A stretch of 23,588 bases of DNA. Origin: a virus. Positions 1 to 5,551 of the stretch are shown piece after piece. Both the position numbers and the translations under genes were made by a program. Positions within the stretch are counted from its first letter, which is position 1; each line of letters opens with the position of its first letter. The notes under the pieces were generated by a model. That model saw only the letters and a program-made list of their open reading frames with translations, made no database searches and was not told the DNA's origin. Location of the stretch: positions 1 through 23,588 of IMG/VR virus record IMGVR_UViG_3300009529_000049; one strand, 5' to 3'.

Positions 1-633
1 AAAGAACGTAGCAATCACAAACTTGGGCGTTCTGTTACTTATTCTTTGATATCTAAAAATCAAGTTCTTGAAAGTAAGCTATCAGATGTTATCGTTAATT
101 ATAGCAAAGAAGAGCTTACTAAGTATGTAAATAATTTATGTGCTTATTTGACCAAGATTACGGCTGATATATGTGAGGTTTGGTCAAAAACGAAATTCCA
201 CAACACCGGATGGTTTGTAATGCCTAAATGTTGTAGATGGCTGTTTGATGTTGCTATATATAAGCGCAACATTAAAACAAATTATGACGTATGGATAGCT
301 TTTTTAGAAAGGTTTTTTGATAAAGGGGAGGGTAATTCAGTTATATATAGCACTGATGAGATAAGAAAAAGCTATACAACTTTGACGCTTGGTGATTTGG
401 GAAAACTTAAAAAAGTTTGTGAGCATATAGGATTCAACTTGCTTGATTTTGAGTCGTATAGTAACACATATAGAGATCCACGCATACCAGATGGTTATGA
501 TGCTAGTCATATAGAACCAAAGTCTATAGTTGGTGATGGGTTAACTGTCCCAGAAGCGGCAGCTGCAAATAGAGTAAGGGGCGCAAAATCTATGAGAGAA
601 TATAACCCTCATCAAATAGCTATTGCAAACTAG
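1..633 (+). CDS. C-terminal part of a phage protein with HNH-like tail (5' truncated by window edge)
   Basis: The reading frame is open from base 1 with no stop, so the gene starts outside the window and the TTG at 46 is not a real start. About 210 residues are visible. The middle part is helical, with a CR-W/F-rich stretch (FHNTGWF, CCRWLFDVAI). The last 60 residues carry DGYDASHIEPKS, then VPEAAAANRVRGAKSM. The H-I-x-P, G and N-R spacing resembles the metal-binding end of HNH-type nucleases, but the family is not recognised with certainty. A TAG stop at 631-633 lies six bases before the first structured RNA element. Nuclease function is inference from this motif only; a ParB-like or regulatory protein with an HNH-like tail is equally possible. 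Confidence 0.6.
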   Translation, partial: KERSNHKLGRSVTYSLISKNQVLESKLSDVIVNYSKEELTKYVNNLCAYLTKITADICEVWSKTKFHNTGWFVMPKCCRWLFDVAIYKRNIKTNYDVWIAFLERFFDKGEGNSVIYSTDEIRKSYTTLTLGDLGKLKKVCEHIGFNLLDFESYSNTYRDPRIPDGYDASHIEPKSIVGDGLTVPEAAAANRVRGAKSMREYNPHQIAIAN

Positions 634-639
634 TTTTAT

Positions 640-708
640 AGAATGGCTAGGTTGGCCGCCGAAAAGACAGATAGCCTTGCTGTCCTGCCATTCTAATAAA
701 ATTCAAGG
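640..708 (+). ncRNA. Structured RNA element, copy 1 (three-way junction plus downstream pseudoknot)
   Basis: P1 pairs 640-647 (AGAATGGC) with 687-694 (GCCATTCT). TA (648-649) leads to P2 (GG 650-651 with CC 659-660), then GAAAA (661-665). P3 pairs GACAG 666-670 with CTGTC 680-684, followed by CT and the P1 return strand. The P3 loop CCTTG (675-679) pairs with CAAGG (704-708). The same order of parts with different stem sequences occurs at 15927, 16650 and 22409. No sigma70 promoter is visible just upstream, so this copy is probably made by read-through from the preceding gene. Confidence 0.75.
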
Positions 709-731
709 TGAACACTAAAAGGCGGTGTCAA

Positions 732-1142
732 GTGGTAAGACCAAGCAAGGGTATTATTTCTGATAATGGCAGAGAGCGTGCTAATTGTGGAATATTTAAA
801 CCGTGGAATGAGTTTGCCCCAACAAAGAGGAGCAACACTGGATATCATTCATATTGTTTAGAATGCAAACAAAGCGATCATCTAAAGCGCAAATACGGAA
901 TAATAACACAACAATACAATGATATGATGAATGCGCAAAATGGGCTTTGTGCAATTTGTGGTTAGTGTGAAACATCTATAAACGGGAAAAGCGGAAAAGT
1001 AAATATGTTGGCAGTTGATCATAATCATAAAACGAGTGAGATTAGGGGATTGCTCTGTTCTAGATGTAATACTGCTATAGGTTTAATCCAGGATAATGCA
1101 CAGATAGCACTTGCTATATATGAATATCTGAAACGGGGTTAA
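732..1142 (+). pseudogene. Endonuclease VII-type HNH homing endonuclease, interrupted by an in-frame amber codon
   Basis: The frame encodes a recombination endonuclease VII-like protein: N-terminal zinc-knuckle region (KPWNEF, YCLECK), CAICG, then AVDHNHKT, RGLLCSRCNTAIGL and a C-terminal helix. A TAG at 963-965 falls between CAICG and CETSING; the same frame then runs open to TAA at 1140-1142, so a single codon separates an intact gene from a truncated one. I place the start at GTG 732, not GTG 708: 708 overlaps the pseudoknot strand of the RNA element, while 732 has AAGGCGG about 9 bases upstream and the same 23-base spacing from the pseudoknot as the other copies. The first CxxC knuckle is also degenerate (only one Cys in RERANCG), so decay may be advanced. 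Neighbouring genes use TAG as a normal stop, so code reassignment is unlikely. Confidence 0.8.
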
Positions 1143-1167
1143 TGCGCGGGGATGGTTGGAACCATAA

Positions 1168-1365
1168 ATGGCATATGCTGTTATATGTGACTATTGCAAA
1201 AAGGTGAAACTTGAGAATGACGACACGTGGATAGAGTTTCTTGTATTTCCTGGCATAAACAATATTCTGGAACAAAGCCACATTATTGGCGATGAAAAAC
1301 AATTGCACTTTTGTTCACGGGAATGTATATCCGAGTTTGCTATGGAAGGTGGATTTGATGGATAA
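1168..1365 (+). CDS. Small zinc-finger-like phage protein
   Basis: A 65-residue protein beginning with ATG 1168. It has a CDYC pair near the N terminus (VICDYCKK) and a C-terminal CSRECISEF, spaced as a treble-clef-like C2/C2 zinc site seen in many small phage proteins. It probably binds one zinc ion; role unknown. The end overlaps the next gene start (ATG 1358 before the TAA at 1363-1365), indicating translational coupling. No membrane segment. Confidence 0.6.
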   Translation: MAYAVICDYCKKVKLENDDTWIEFLVFPGINNILEQSHIIGDEKQLHFCSRECISEFAMEGGFDG

Positions 1366-1672
1366 CAAACGTAATGGGCTTTTGTTACGTGCAGGTATGG
1401 CGGCTCAAAGACGGTGGAATGTCAATCCTGAGGAAACTGAAATTTATTTTATGCAAGAATATAGAAAGGTTATTGTTATACCTCTATGTATCGAGCCAAT
1501 TCCTAGTTGCTACAAAACCTCAAAATGGATAGATACAAAGTTTTCTTATTCTGATGCTGAACAAATCGAGTTGCATAGGTGTTGTGATGATGAAAATCAA
1601 TTGGTTTATTTAGGCTATGGGCCTAGAGCAAAAACATTGGTTGTGTATATACCAGAAATGGGGAAAGAATGA
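1358..1672 (+). CDS. Hypothetical phage protein
   Basis: About 104 residues from ATG 1358 (MDNKRNGLLLRAG). I prefer this over the upstream in-frame ATG at 1286 because GGAAGGTGG sits at correct spacing before 1358 and the overlap with the preceding stop is only a few bases, as in neighbouring genes. The sequence is mixed alpha/beta (YRKVIVIPLCIEPIP, KTLVVYIPEMGKE) without a recognised motif or membrane segment. The end overlaps the next ATG by ATGA at 1669-1672. Function not recognised. Confidence 0.6.
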   Translation: MDNKRNGLLLRAGMAAQRRWNVNPEETEIYFMQEYRKVIVIPLCIEPIPSCYKTSKWIDTKFSYSDAEQIELHRCCDDENQLVYLGYGPRAKTLVVYIPEMGKE

Positions 1673-1794
1673 ATCGCCGTGATTTTCTAAAGGGGCTATT
1701 TCTAAATGCTTTATTAGGCTTGATACCTCAAAAGTCTGCGGCAGACAAAGAGGTTGAGGTAGGTAAAGAGCCGTTTGGTGATGATAATGAATAA
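1669..1794 (+). CDS. 41-residue peptide with a twin-arginine (Tat) signal-like N terminus
   Basis: The ORF begins with ATG overlapping the preceding TGA (ATGA). Its N terminus, MNRRDFLKGLFLNALLG, closely matches the Tat consensus (S/T-RR-x-FLK followed by a modest hydrophobic stretch). An Ala-Ala position follows (KSAADKE), then a short acidic tail (VEVGKEPFGDDNE). Translational coupling on both sides supports expression. It could be a tiny Tat-targeted or membrane-tethered peptide, or the remains of a longer Tat-exported protein whose mature domain was lost. The RR motif may also be coincidental in such a short ORF. Confidence 0.5.
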   Translation: MNRRDFLKGLFLNALLGLIPQKSAADKEVEVGKEPFGDDNE

Positions 1795-1978
1795 CTTTTT
1801 CATACGCTCCCGTGATAAATCCCCCAAAAAATACTACAACATCAATGATGAATCCTGGCAATTACGTTGGAAAGATGTGCCCGGTTTCAGCACTTCAGAA
1901 ATAGCAGAAAAAGAGGCGGCAAAACATTTAGAGCGCGGAACGTATGTAATTATTTGGCGTCTTGCAGAAAATGAGTGA
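1787..1978 (+). CDS. Small hypothetical phage protein
   Basis: About 63 residues from ATG 1787, which overlaps the stop of the preceding peptide (ATGAATAA); an in-frame ATG at 1781 is an alternative. The protein is basic at its N terminus (FFIRSRDKSPKKYYN) and ends with GTYVIIWRLAENE, a short beta-strand-rich end. No motif assigned. Overlap with both neighbours in one direction supports a real gene in the pre-terminase operon. Confidence 0.5.
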   Translation: MNNFFIRSRDKSPKKYYNINDESWQLRWKDVPGFSTSEIAEKEAAKHLERGTYVIIWRLAENE

Positions 1979-2002
1979 AACATTATTTGTGGTTTAGGAA
2001 AA

Positions 2003-2221
2003 ATGACAATAGAAATATCTCAATTATCACCAGATGACTTTTTAGCACTAGATTATGATGGCAAGGTAAAAATGCTACAATATGTAGCTGGTGAAATGTT
2101 GAGTAAAAAAATAGAGTTTGCGAAAATAAGTGGACGGTATGCTGAATTAAAAGCAGAGATAACTATATTGAAAGAGGTCAAATCGGCTTTACAAAGCTCA
2201 ATCAAGGCCGAGGGAATGTAG
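2003..2221 (+). CDS. Small coiled-coil protein
   Basis: A 72-residue protein starting at ATG 2003 with TTAGGAAAA just upstream. The first third is acidic (SQLSPDDFLALDYDGKVKM). The second half is a heptad-like helix with regularly spaced Leu/Ile (ISGRYAELKAEITILKEV), suggesting an oligomerising coiled coil. It sits immediately before the terminase genes. Function not recognised. Confidence 0.55.
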   Translation: MTIEISQLSPDDFLALDYDGKVKMLQYVAGEMLSKKIEFAKISGRYAELKAEITILKEVKSALQSSIKAEGM

Positions 2222-2241
2222 CAAAAAACGGTGACAAAACG

Positions 2242-2559
2242 GTGACTGAACGGGACAAGAACGGAAGATTTGCACAAGGTAACGGTGGCGGGCCAGGTAG
2301 GCCACGAAAAGAAAGGTCAGAGAGATATTATGAAATCTTGATGACTGCTTGTACCTATGATGAATGGAAATCAATTGTCAAAAAAGCAGTTGCGCAAGCC
2401 AAGAACGGAAACCATACTGCTAGAAAATGGTTAGGCGATTATTTGGTAGGTATGGCGGCGCAAAAGATTGAACATACCGGCAGAGATGGTGGTCCAATAG
2501 AGCAAAAAATTTCAACAAACAAAATCATAGTTCGTGAATGGCTAGAGAATGACGAATGA
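2242..2559 (+). CDS. terS: Probable terminase small subunit
   Basis: Starts at GTG 2242; 105 residues. The N terminus has NGRFAQGNGGGPGRPRKERS, a Gly/Pro-rich basic segment typical of phage proteins encoded just before the large terminase (DUF5681-like). A helical part with TARKWLGDYLVGMA follows. It overlaps the start of the large terminase gene by 11 bases, the usual coupling of a TerS-TerL pair. Expected role: recognising the packaging site in phage DNA and stimulating the large subunit. I assign it mainly by position and the N-terminal motif; a canonical HTH is not obvious. Confidence 0.65.
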   Translation: MTERDKNGRFAQGNGGGPGRPRKERSERYYEILMTACTYDEWKSIVKKAVAQAKNGNHTARKWLGDYLVGMAAQKIEHTGRDGGPIEQKISTNKIIVREWLENDE

Positions 2560-3955
2560 ATATAAAGATTGGGAATTTGAGTTACCTTTAACAACAGAGC
2601 AAGAATTAGCACTATTCGTCAAAAAAGCTTGGGGTATCAAGATACCAAATAAGCGAATATGCGAAAACCATTGTACGCCTTGGGAAGCTTTTGCAGGTGC
2701 ATATTTTTGTAGAAACACTGTTAGCGTGTGGAAAGCCTCAAGAGGATTTGGTGGAAAGTCATTTCTTCTATCACTACTCGGATTGACTGAAGCTGTTACT
2801 CTAAAAGCCGATGTCAATGTTTTGGGTGGTAGTGGTGAGCAATCAGAACGTGTATTAAAGTATAATCAAGAATTTTGGCGTTATAAATCCGCACCTAGAC
2901 ACCTATTAGCTTCTGACCCAAGCAAACGACAAACAGCACTAACATATGGCAATACCATGCAGGCGCTTATGGCGTCTCAAGCATCAGTTCGCGGTCCACA
3001 TCCTCAACGATTAAGACTTGATGAAATTGACGAAATGGATATCAAGATTCTTGACGCGGCAATGGGGCAGCCAATGAACAAAGAGCGTGATGGTGTGTTG
3101 ATAAAGCAGCAAACTGTGTTGTCTTCAACACATCAATATGCCGATGGGACAATGACAACAATCCTAGCAAGGGCGGCTGAAAAACAATGGGCTTTATCAG
3201 AATGGTGTTTCTTGGAAACAGCAGAGCCACACGGATGGTTGAGTACACAAGAAATTGAGGCAAAGCGTCAAGACGTAACAAAGGCAATGTGGAATGCAGA
3301 GTATTGCCTACAAGACCCATCGCCAGAAAGTAGGGCTATTGACCCTGACAAAGTAGCTCAAATGTTCAAAAAATCTCTTGGAGAATTTGAAGGGCGGAAT
3401 GGAGAATACGTAGAAATTGAGCCACCACTCTACATATGTAAGGTTTGTGGTAAAGAGAGCACAGAGCAAAAAGAATGCTGTTCTAAGCAACAAGAAAAAG
3501 CTGAATATTCTACAGGATCCGATTGGGCGACCAAAGTGGATTTTAGTGTTATCGTCACATTAAGGACAGACTGTAATCCTATACGGGTTGTTGCATTTGA
3601 AAGGTGCAATCGATTGCCTTGGCCTATTATAATAAAGAAGTTTGATGATAGAGTTAATAGGTATGGTGGAAATGCCACACACGATGGAACAGGATTAGGT
3701 GATGTTGTTGACGGGTATATTACAGTTAGTTGTGAATCGTTTGTAATGGTTGGCAGGGCAAGGTCTGATTTATTGTCAGAATATATAGCCGCTGTGGAGC
3801 GTTGCGAGATAGAAAGTCCGCAAATCGACTTTTTAGAGAGCGAGCACAAATATGCATCGGTCGATGACGTTTTTGGTCGTGGGCATCTTCCTGACAGTAT
3901 AGCCGCTATGGCACTTGCTTTTCGTGGCCGTGTTACAGGAATATTTTTTGGATGA
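2549..3955 (+). CDS. terL: Terminase large subunit (DNA-packaging ATPase/nuclease)
   Basis: A 468-residue packaging motor. The N-terminal ATPase has a Walker A-like SRGFGGKS (residues 64-71) and a Walker B RLRLDEIDEMD (D158/E159). The C-terminal RNase H-like nuclease shows spaced acidic residues: GSDWATKVD (D325), HDGTGLGD (D379) and LPDSIAAMAL (D449). Between the domains there is a Cys-rich insertion, CKVCGKESTEQKECC (around residues 296-310), that could bind zinc and is not part of the core terminase fold. It acts at the portal vertex of the prohead and translocates and cleaves the concatemer. Length is normal for the family. The TGA at 3953-3955 lies a few bases before the terminator of the first minus-strand cassette. 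Confidence 0.93.
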   Translation: MTNEYKDWEFELPLTTEQELALFVKKAWGIKIPNKRICENHCTPWEAFAGAYFCRNTVSVWKASRGFGGKSFLLSLLGLTEAVTLKADVNVLGGSGEQSERVLKYNQEFWRYKSAPRHLLASDPSKRQTALTYGNTMQALMASQASVRGPHPQRLRLDEIDEMDIKILDAAMGQPMNKERDGVLIKQQTVLSSTHQYADGTMTTILARAAEKQWALSEWCFLETAEPHGWLSTQEIEAKRQDVTKAMWNAEYCLQDPSPESRAIDPDKVAQMFKKSLGEFEGRNGEYVEIEPPLYICKVCGKESTEQKECCSKQQEKAEYSTGSDWATKVDFSVIVTLRTDCNPIRVVAFERCNRLPWPIIIKKFDDRVNRYGGNATHDGTGLGDVVDGYITVSCESFVMVGRARSDLLSEYIAAVERCEIESPQIDFLESEHKYASVDDVFGRGHLPDSIAAMALAFRGRVTGIFFG

Positions 3956-3958
3956 GAC

Positions 3959-3987
3959 AAAAAAAATCCTCTCAACGTTGAGAGGAT
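3959..3987 (-). terminator. Rho-independent terminator of minus-strand cassette A
   Basis: Near-perfect inverted repeat TCCTCTCAA/TTGAGAGGA at 3967-3986. On the minus strand it is followed by a run of eight T (complement of A at 3959-3966). On the plus strand only TTTA follows, so it acts mainly for the minus-strand gene. Confidence 0.85.
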
Positions 3988-4007
3988 TTAGTAGGTTGTA
4001 TTTTTTG

Positions 4008-4187
4008 TTAGCTAGTCTCGTCGTATTCCTCATTAGTGATACCGCATTGCTCGCAAGGCTCGTCGTCATCCGCAACCATATTAAATTCCAAACCATCATA
4101 ATCATCTACGCATTCTTTACAAAAAACATAAATACAAGGTAACGAGTCGTCATCTGGATACTCTAGATATTCATTTACATAAGCCAT
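4008..4187 (-). CDS. 59-residue acidic zinc-ribbon-like protein (moron cassette A)
   Basis: Start ATG at 4187 with AGGAG seven bases upstream (complement 4195-4199), stop TAA at 4010-4008. The product begins MAYVNEYLEYPDDDSLPC and is strongly acidic. It has two Cys pairs, FCKEC and PCEQCG, separated by about 19 residues, the pattern of a small zinc ribbon. It is the only gene of its cassette, with its own consensus promoter at 4264-4236 and its own terminator at 3987-3959. Independent transcription opposite to the late genes suggests a host-interaction or lysogenic-conversion role, but function is unknown. Confidence 0.75.
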   Translation of the reverse strand: MAYVNEYLEYPDDDSLPCIYVFCKECVDDYDGLEFNMVADDDEPCEQCGITNEEYDETS

Positions 4188-4235
4188 TTTTTTTCTCCTC
4201 TTTTTGAGTGATTATTTTTCTCTTAACCTGTAATC

Positions 4236-4264
4236 ATTATATCACAAAATTAAAATTTTGTCAA
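4236..4264 (-). promoter_or_regulatory. Consensus sigma70 promoter of cassette A
   Basis: On the minus strand: TTGACA (4264-4259), 17-base spacer, TATAAT (4241-4236). Both hexamers match the consensus exactly. The flank AATTGGGTC just upstream of -35 is shared with the cassette B and C promoters. Confidence 0.92.
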
Positions 4265-4271
4265 GACCCAA

Positions 4272-4292
4272 TTTCTAACGAGTTTTAGAAAG
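4272..4292 (+). promoter_or_regulatory. Hairpin partly covering the ribosome binding site of the next gene
   Basis: TTTCTAA (4272-4278) pairs with TTAGAAA (4285-4291) across a 6-base loop CGAGTT. The 3' arm runs into the GAAAGG ribosome binding site for ATG 4300. A related hairpin with different bases (TTTCAAA/TTTGAAA) precedes the gene at 11553, and a weaker one precedes 20690, each time directly after a cassette promoter. Confidence 0.5.
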
Positions 4293-4299
4293 GTTCCGA

Positions 4300-4731
4300 A
4301 TGAGTAAACGTGCTGTAACAATTAGCTATGAAATGTTCAAAGAAATCATCACCAAAGGCTATATGATAGAACTGATTGAATGTCTTGATGGAATACCTGA
4401 AGATGCTGTGCTAGTCGAGATGTTCCCTGACTTGTTCCAAGTTTGTGTAGTCTTGGTATTCGATTCTAAGCATTGGGAAGGCGAACCTATAGGACACGCA
4501 ATAGATTGTCCTATAAATGGTACTGTTCCTTGCCAGGATGTGAAACATAAAAAGTTCGTATACAAGAATAGGCCATCAAAGACGTTAAACATAGATGGGG
4601 AACGATTCAAGCTAACTAGCAAAACACCGATATCAATAATGAGAGATATAAATAACAAGACTAATAACAATATAGAATACTATATGTTTTCAGATATAGG
4701 CGAGTGGGGAGAAATTGAGGAACTAACTTGA
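4300..4731 (+). CDS. Hypothetical phage protein, paralogue of the gene at 4786
   Basis: A 143-residue protein starting MSKRAVTISYEMFKEII, with GAAAGG before ATG 4300. It shares with the next gene the order MSKRAV-x-SY, an IPEDAVLVEM block, a VFDSKHWEGEP block and a C-terminal P-x-x-G-x-V-x-C segment. This copy has about 55 extra residues at the C terminus. No catalytic motif or membrane segment is visible. It appears to be one half of a tandem duplication; function not recognised. Confidence 0.7.
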   Translation: MSKRAVTISYEMFKEIITKGYMIELIECLDGIPEDAVLVEMFPDLFQVCVVLVFDSKHWEGEPIGHAIDCPINGTVPCQDVKHKKFVYKNRPSKTLNIDGERFKLTSKTPISIMRDINNKTNNNIEYYMFSDIGEWGEIEELT

Positions 4732-4775
4732 ATCTATTTGGCATTATTTGTTTTGTCATAAAAATGGTAGGATAG
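4728..4775 (+). CDS. Possible 15-residue hydrophobic mini-ORF between the paralogues
   Basis: TTG 4728 overlaps the preceding TGA, has GAGG upstream and would code MNLFGIICFVIKMVG. Its end overlaps GGATAGAAAGG, the ribosome binding site of the gene at 4786, which would couple translation through the small gap. Support is only positional; it may not be translated. Confidence 0.25.
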   Translation: MNLFGIICFVIKMVG

Positions 4776-4785
4776 AAAGGTATAG

Positions 4786-5073
4786 ATGAGTAAGCGCGCT
4801 GTATCATTTAGCTATGCACTTGTTCGAGATTTTATCTGTGGGAATAAAAAAATAGAGAAATTTCACGTAACAAATAGTGTGCCTGACAATGCTGTCTTAA
4901 TCGAGATGGTTCCACACCCCGAAAGTGGTAGTATTTCTTTGATATTTGAGAGTAACAGCTGGGAGGGTGAACCAATGGATATTTACATAAACGCTCCCAA
5001 GAGTGGTAAGGTTATGTGCCATCCTTATTGTGTTCACAGATTTCTAAAATCAGAATTGAGTGAAAATGGATGA
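4786..5073 (+). CDS. Hypothetical phage protein, paralogue of the gene at 4300
   Basis: A 95-residue protein (MSKRAVSFSYALVRDFICG) with GAAAGG before its ATG. Conserved blocks with the preceding paralogue are MSKRAV-x-x-SY, VPDNAVLIEM, LIFESNSWEGEP and P-x-x-G-x-V-x-C. The paralogues differ greatly outside these blocks, so the duplication is old or was brought in as a pair. Its stop overlaps the next tiny gene (ATGGATGA). Function not recognised. Confidence 0.7.
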   Translation: MSKRAVSFSYALVRDFICGNKKIEKFHVTNSVPDNAVLIEMVPHPESGSISLIFESNSWEGEPMDIYINAPKSGKVMCHPYCVHRFLKSELSENG

Positions 5074-5185
5074 TATTATCGTTCTGCTATGCGGAATCGG
5101 GCTAATTGACTTCTTTAGTTTGTTTATGTATTATTTGATTGTTGATATGATACATATGTGTACAGAAAGGTATAATCGTGATTGA
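5066..5185 (+). CDS. 39-residue membrane peptide
   Basis: ATG 5066 overlaps the preceding TGA. The product, beginning MDDIIVLLCGIGLIDFFSLF, is almost entirely one hydrophobic segment (about residues 4-27) with a charged tail (TERYNRD). It is probably a single-pass inner-membrane peptide. It is first in a run of four overlapping micro-genes ending inside the portal gene. Candidate roles are lysis or superinfection functions, but nothing specific shows this. Confidence 0.5.
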   Translation: MDDIIVLLCGIGLIDFFSLFMYYLIVDMIHMCTERYNRD

Positions 5186-5381
5186 AATATCGCTAACTTG
5201 GATATGGGGGATAGGCGGCTTTTGTACTGGCTCAATTCTAACAATAGCTTTGATTATCTTTGGATGGATTACACTAGCTAATATATTTGGGATGAAAAAG
5301 AATGATGAAAAACTACGGCAAGGGAACACTGAATCCGCTATTGATTCTGGCGGGATACGCAGTGATTCTACTAATTCTTGA
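5178..5381 (+). CDS. Small single-pass membrane protein
   Basis: Starts at GTG 5178 with GAAAGG eight bases upstream, overlapping the end of the previous peptide. 67 residues: a short N terminus, a strongly hydrophobic span (about residues 7-38, including ILTIALIIFGWITLANIFG), then a polar tail (KKNDEKLRQG). The shape, one transmembrane helix plus a charged cytoplasmic tail, resembles small phage holin- or spanin-like proteins, but the location before the portal gene is not typical for lysis genes. Function not assigned. Confidence 0.6.
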   Translation: MIEISLTWIWGIGGFCTGSILTIALIIFGWITLANIFGMKKNDEKLRQGNTESAIDSGGIRSDSTNS

Positions 5382-5394
5382 ATATGCAATTTAA
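5302..5394 (+). CDS. Possible 30-residue membrane peptide
   Basis: ATGATG at 5302 lies inside the preceding gene in another frame. The product has a short basic N terminus (MMKNYGKG) and a hydrophobic core (LLILAGYAVILLILEYAI). Its stop overlaps the next ATG at 5384. The ribosome binding site is weak (GAAAAAG). Support comes from the coding-like membrane segment and the chain of overlaps. Confidence 0.4.
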   Translation: MMKNYGKGTLNPLLILAGYAVILLILEYAI

Positions 5395-5551
5395 AGATAT
5401 TGTACAGATATGTTGTGCTATACCATTTTACATCACAGGATGGATAAGTGGTATGGCATATCGTGCTGTATCGTTTTGTTGGTTGGCTGTCAAAGTAGGC
5501 TTTATGAAAGCACAAGGAATCGTACCGAGTGAATTTACTACAAGAAATTAA
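5384..5551 (+). CDS. Small hydrophobic protein overlapping the portal start
   Basis: ATG 5384 gives a 55-residue product (MQFKDIVQICCAIPFYITGW at its start) with a hydrophobic stretch of about 30 residues and a basic end. The last 23 bases overlap the portal gene (GTG 5529), so translation could be coupled to it. Function unknown. Confidence 0.45.
   Translation: MQFKDIVQICCAIPFYITGWISGMAYRAVSFCWLAVKVGFMKAQGIVPSEFTTRN

Noticed and set aside
640-708. Hammerhead ribozyme for the repeated RNA element
   Set aside because: There are three stems and a GAAAA linker in the right order, but the CUGANGA core strand is missing in all four copies, and a downstream pseudoknot is not part of the hammerhead fold.
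708-731. GTG 708 as the start of the endonuclease VII-like gene
   Set aside because: It overlaps the pseudoknot strand and has no spaced ribosome binding site; GTG 732 fits both the ribosome binding site and the spacing of the other three copies.
963-965. Genome-wide TAG recoding
   Set aside because: TAG is the natural stop of several genes here (633, 2221, 16620, 17743, 18478) at sensible protein ends.
3430-3975. Minus-strand ORF of 181 codons inside the terminase gene
   Set aside because: It lies opposite a clear TerL nuclease domain, has no ribosome binding site and its composition is that of an antisense shadow.
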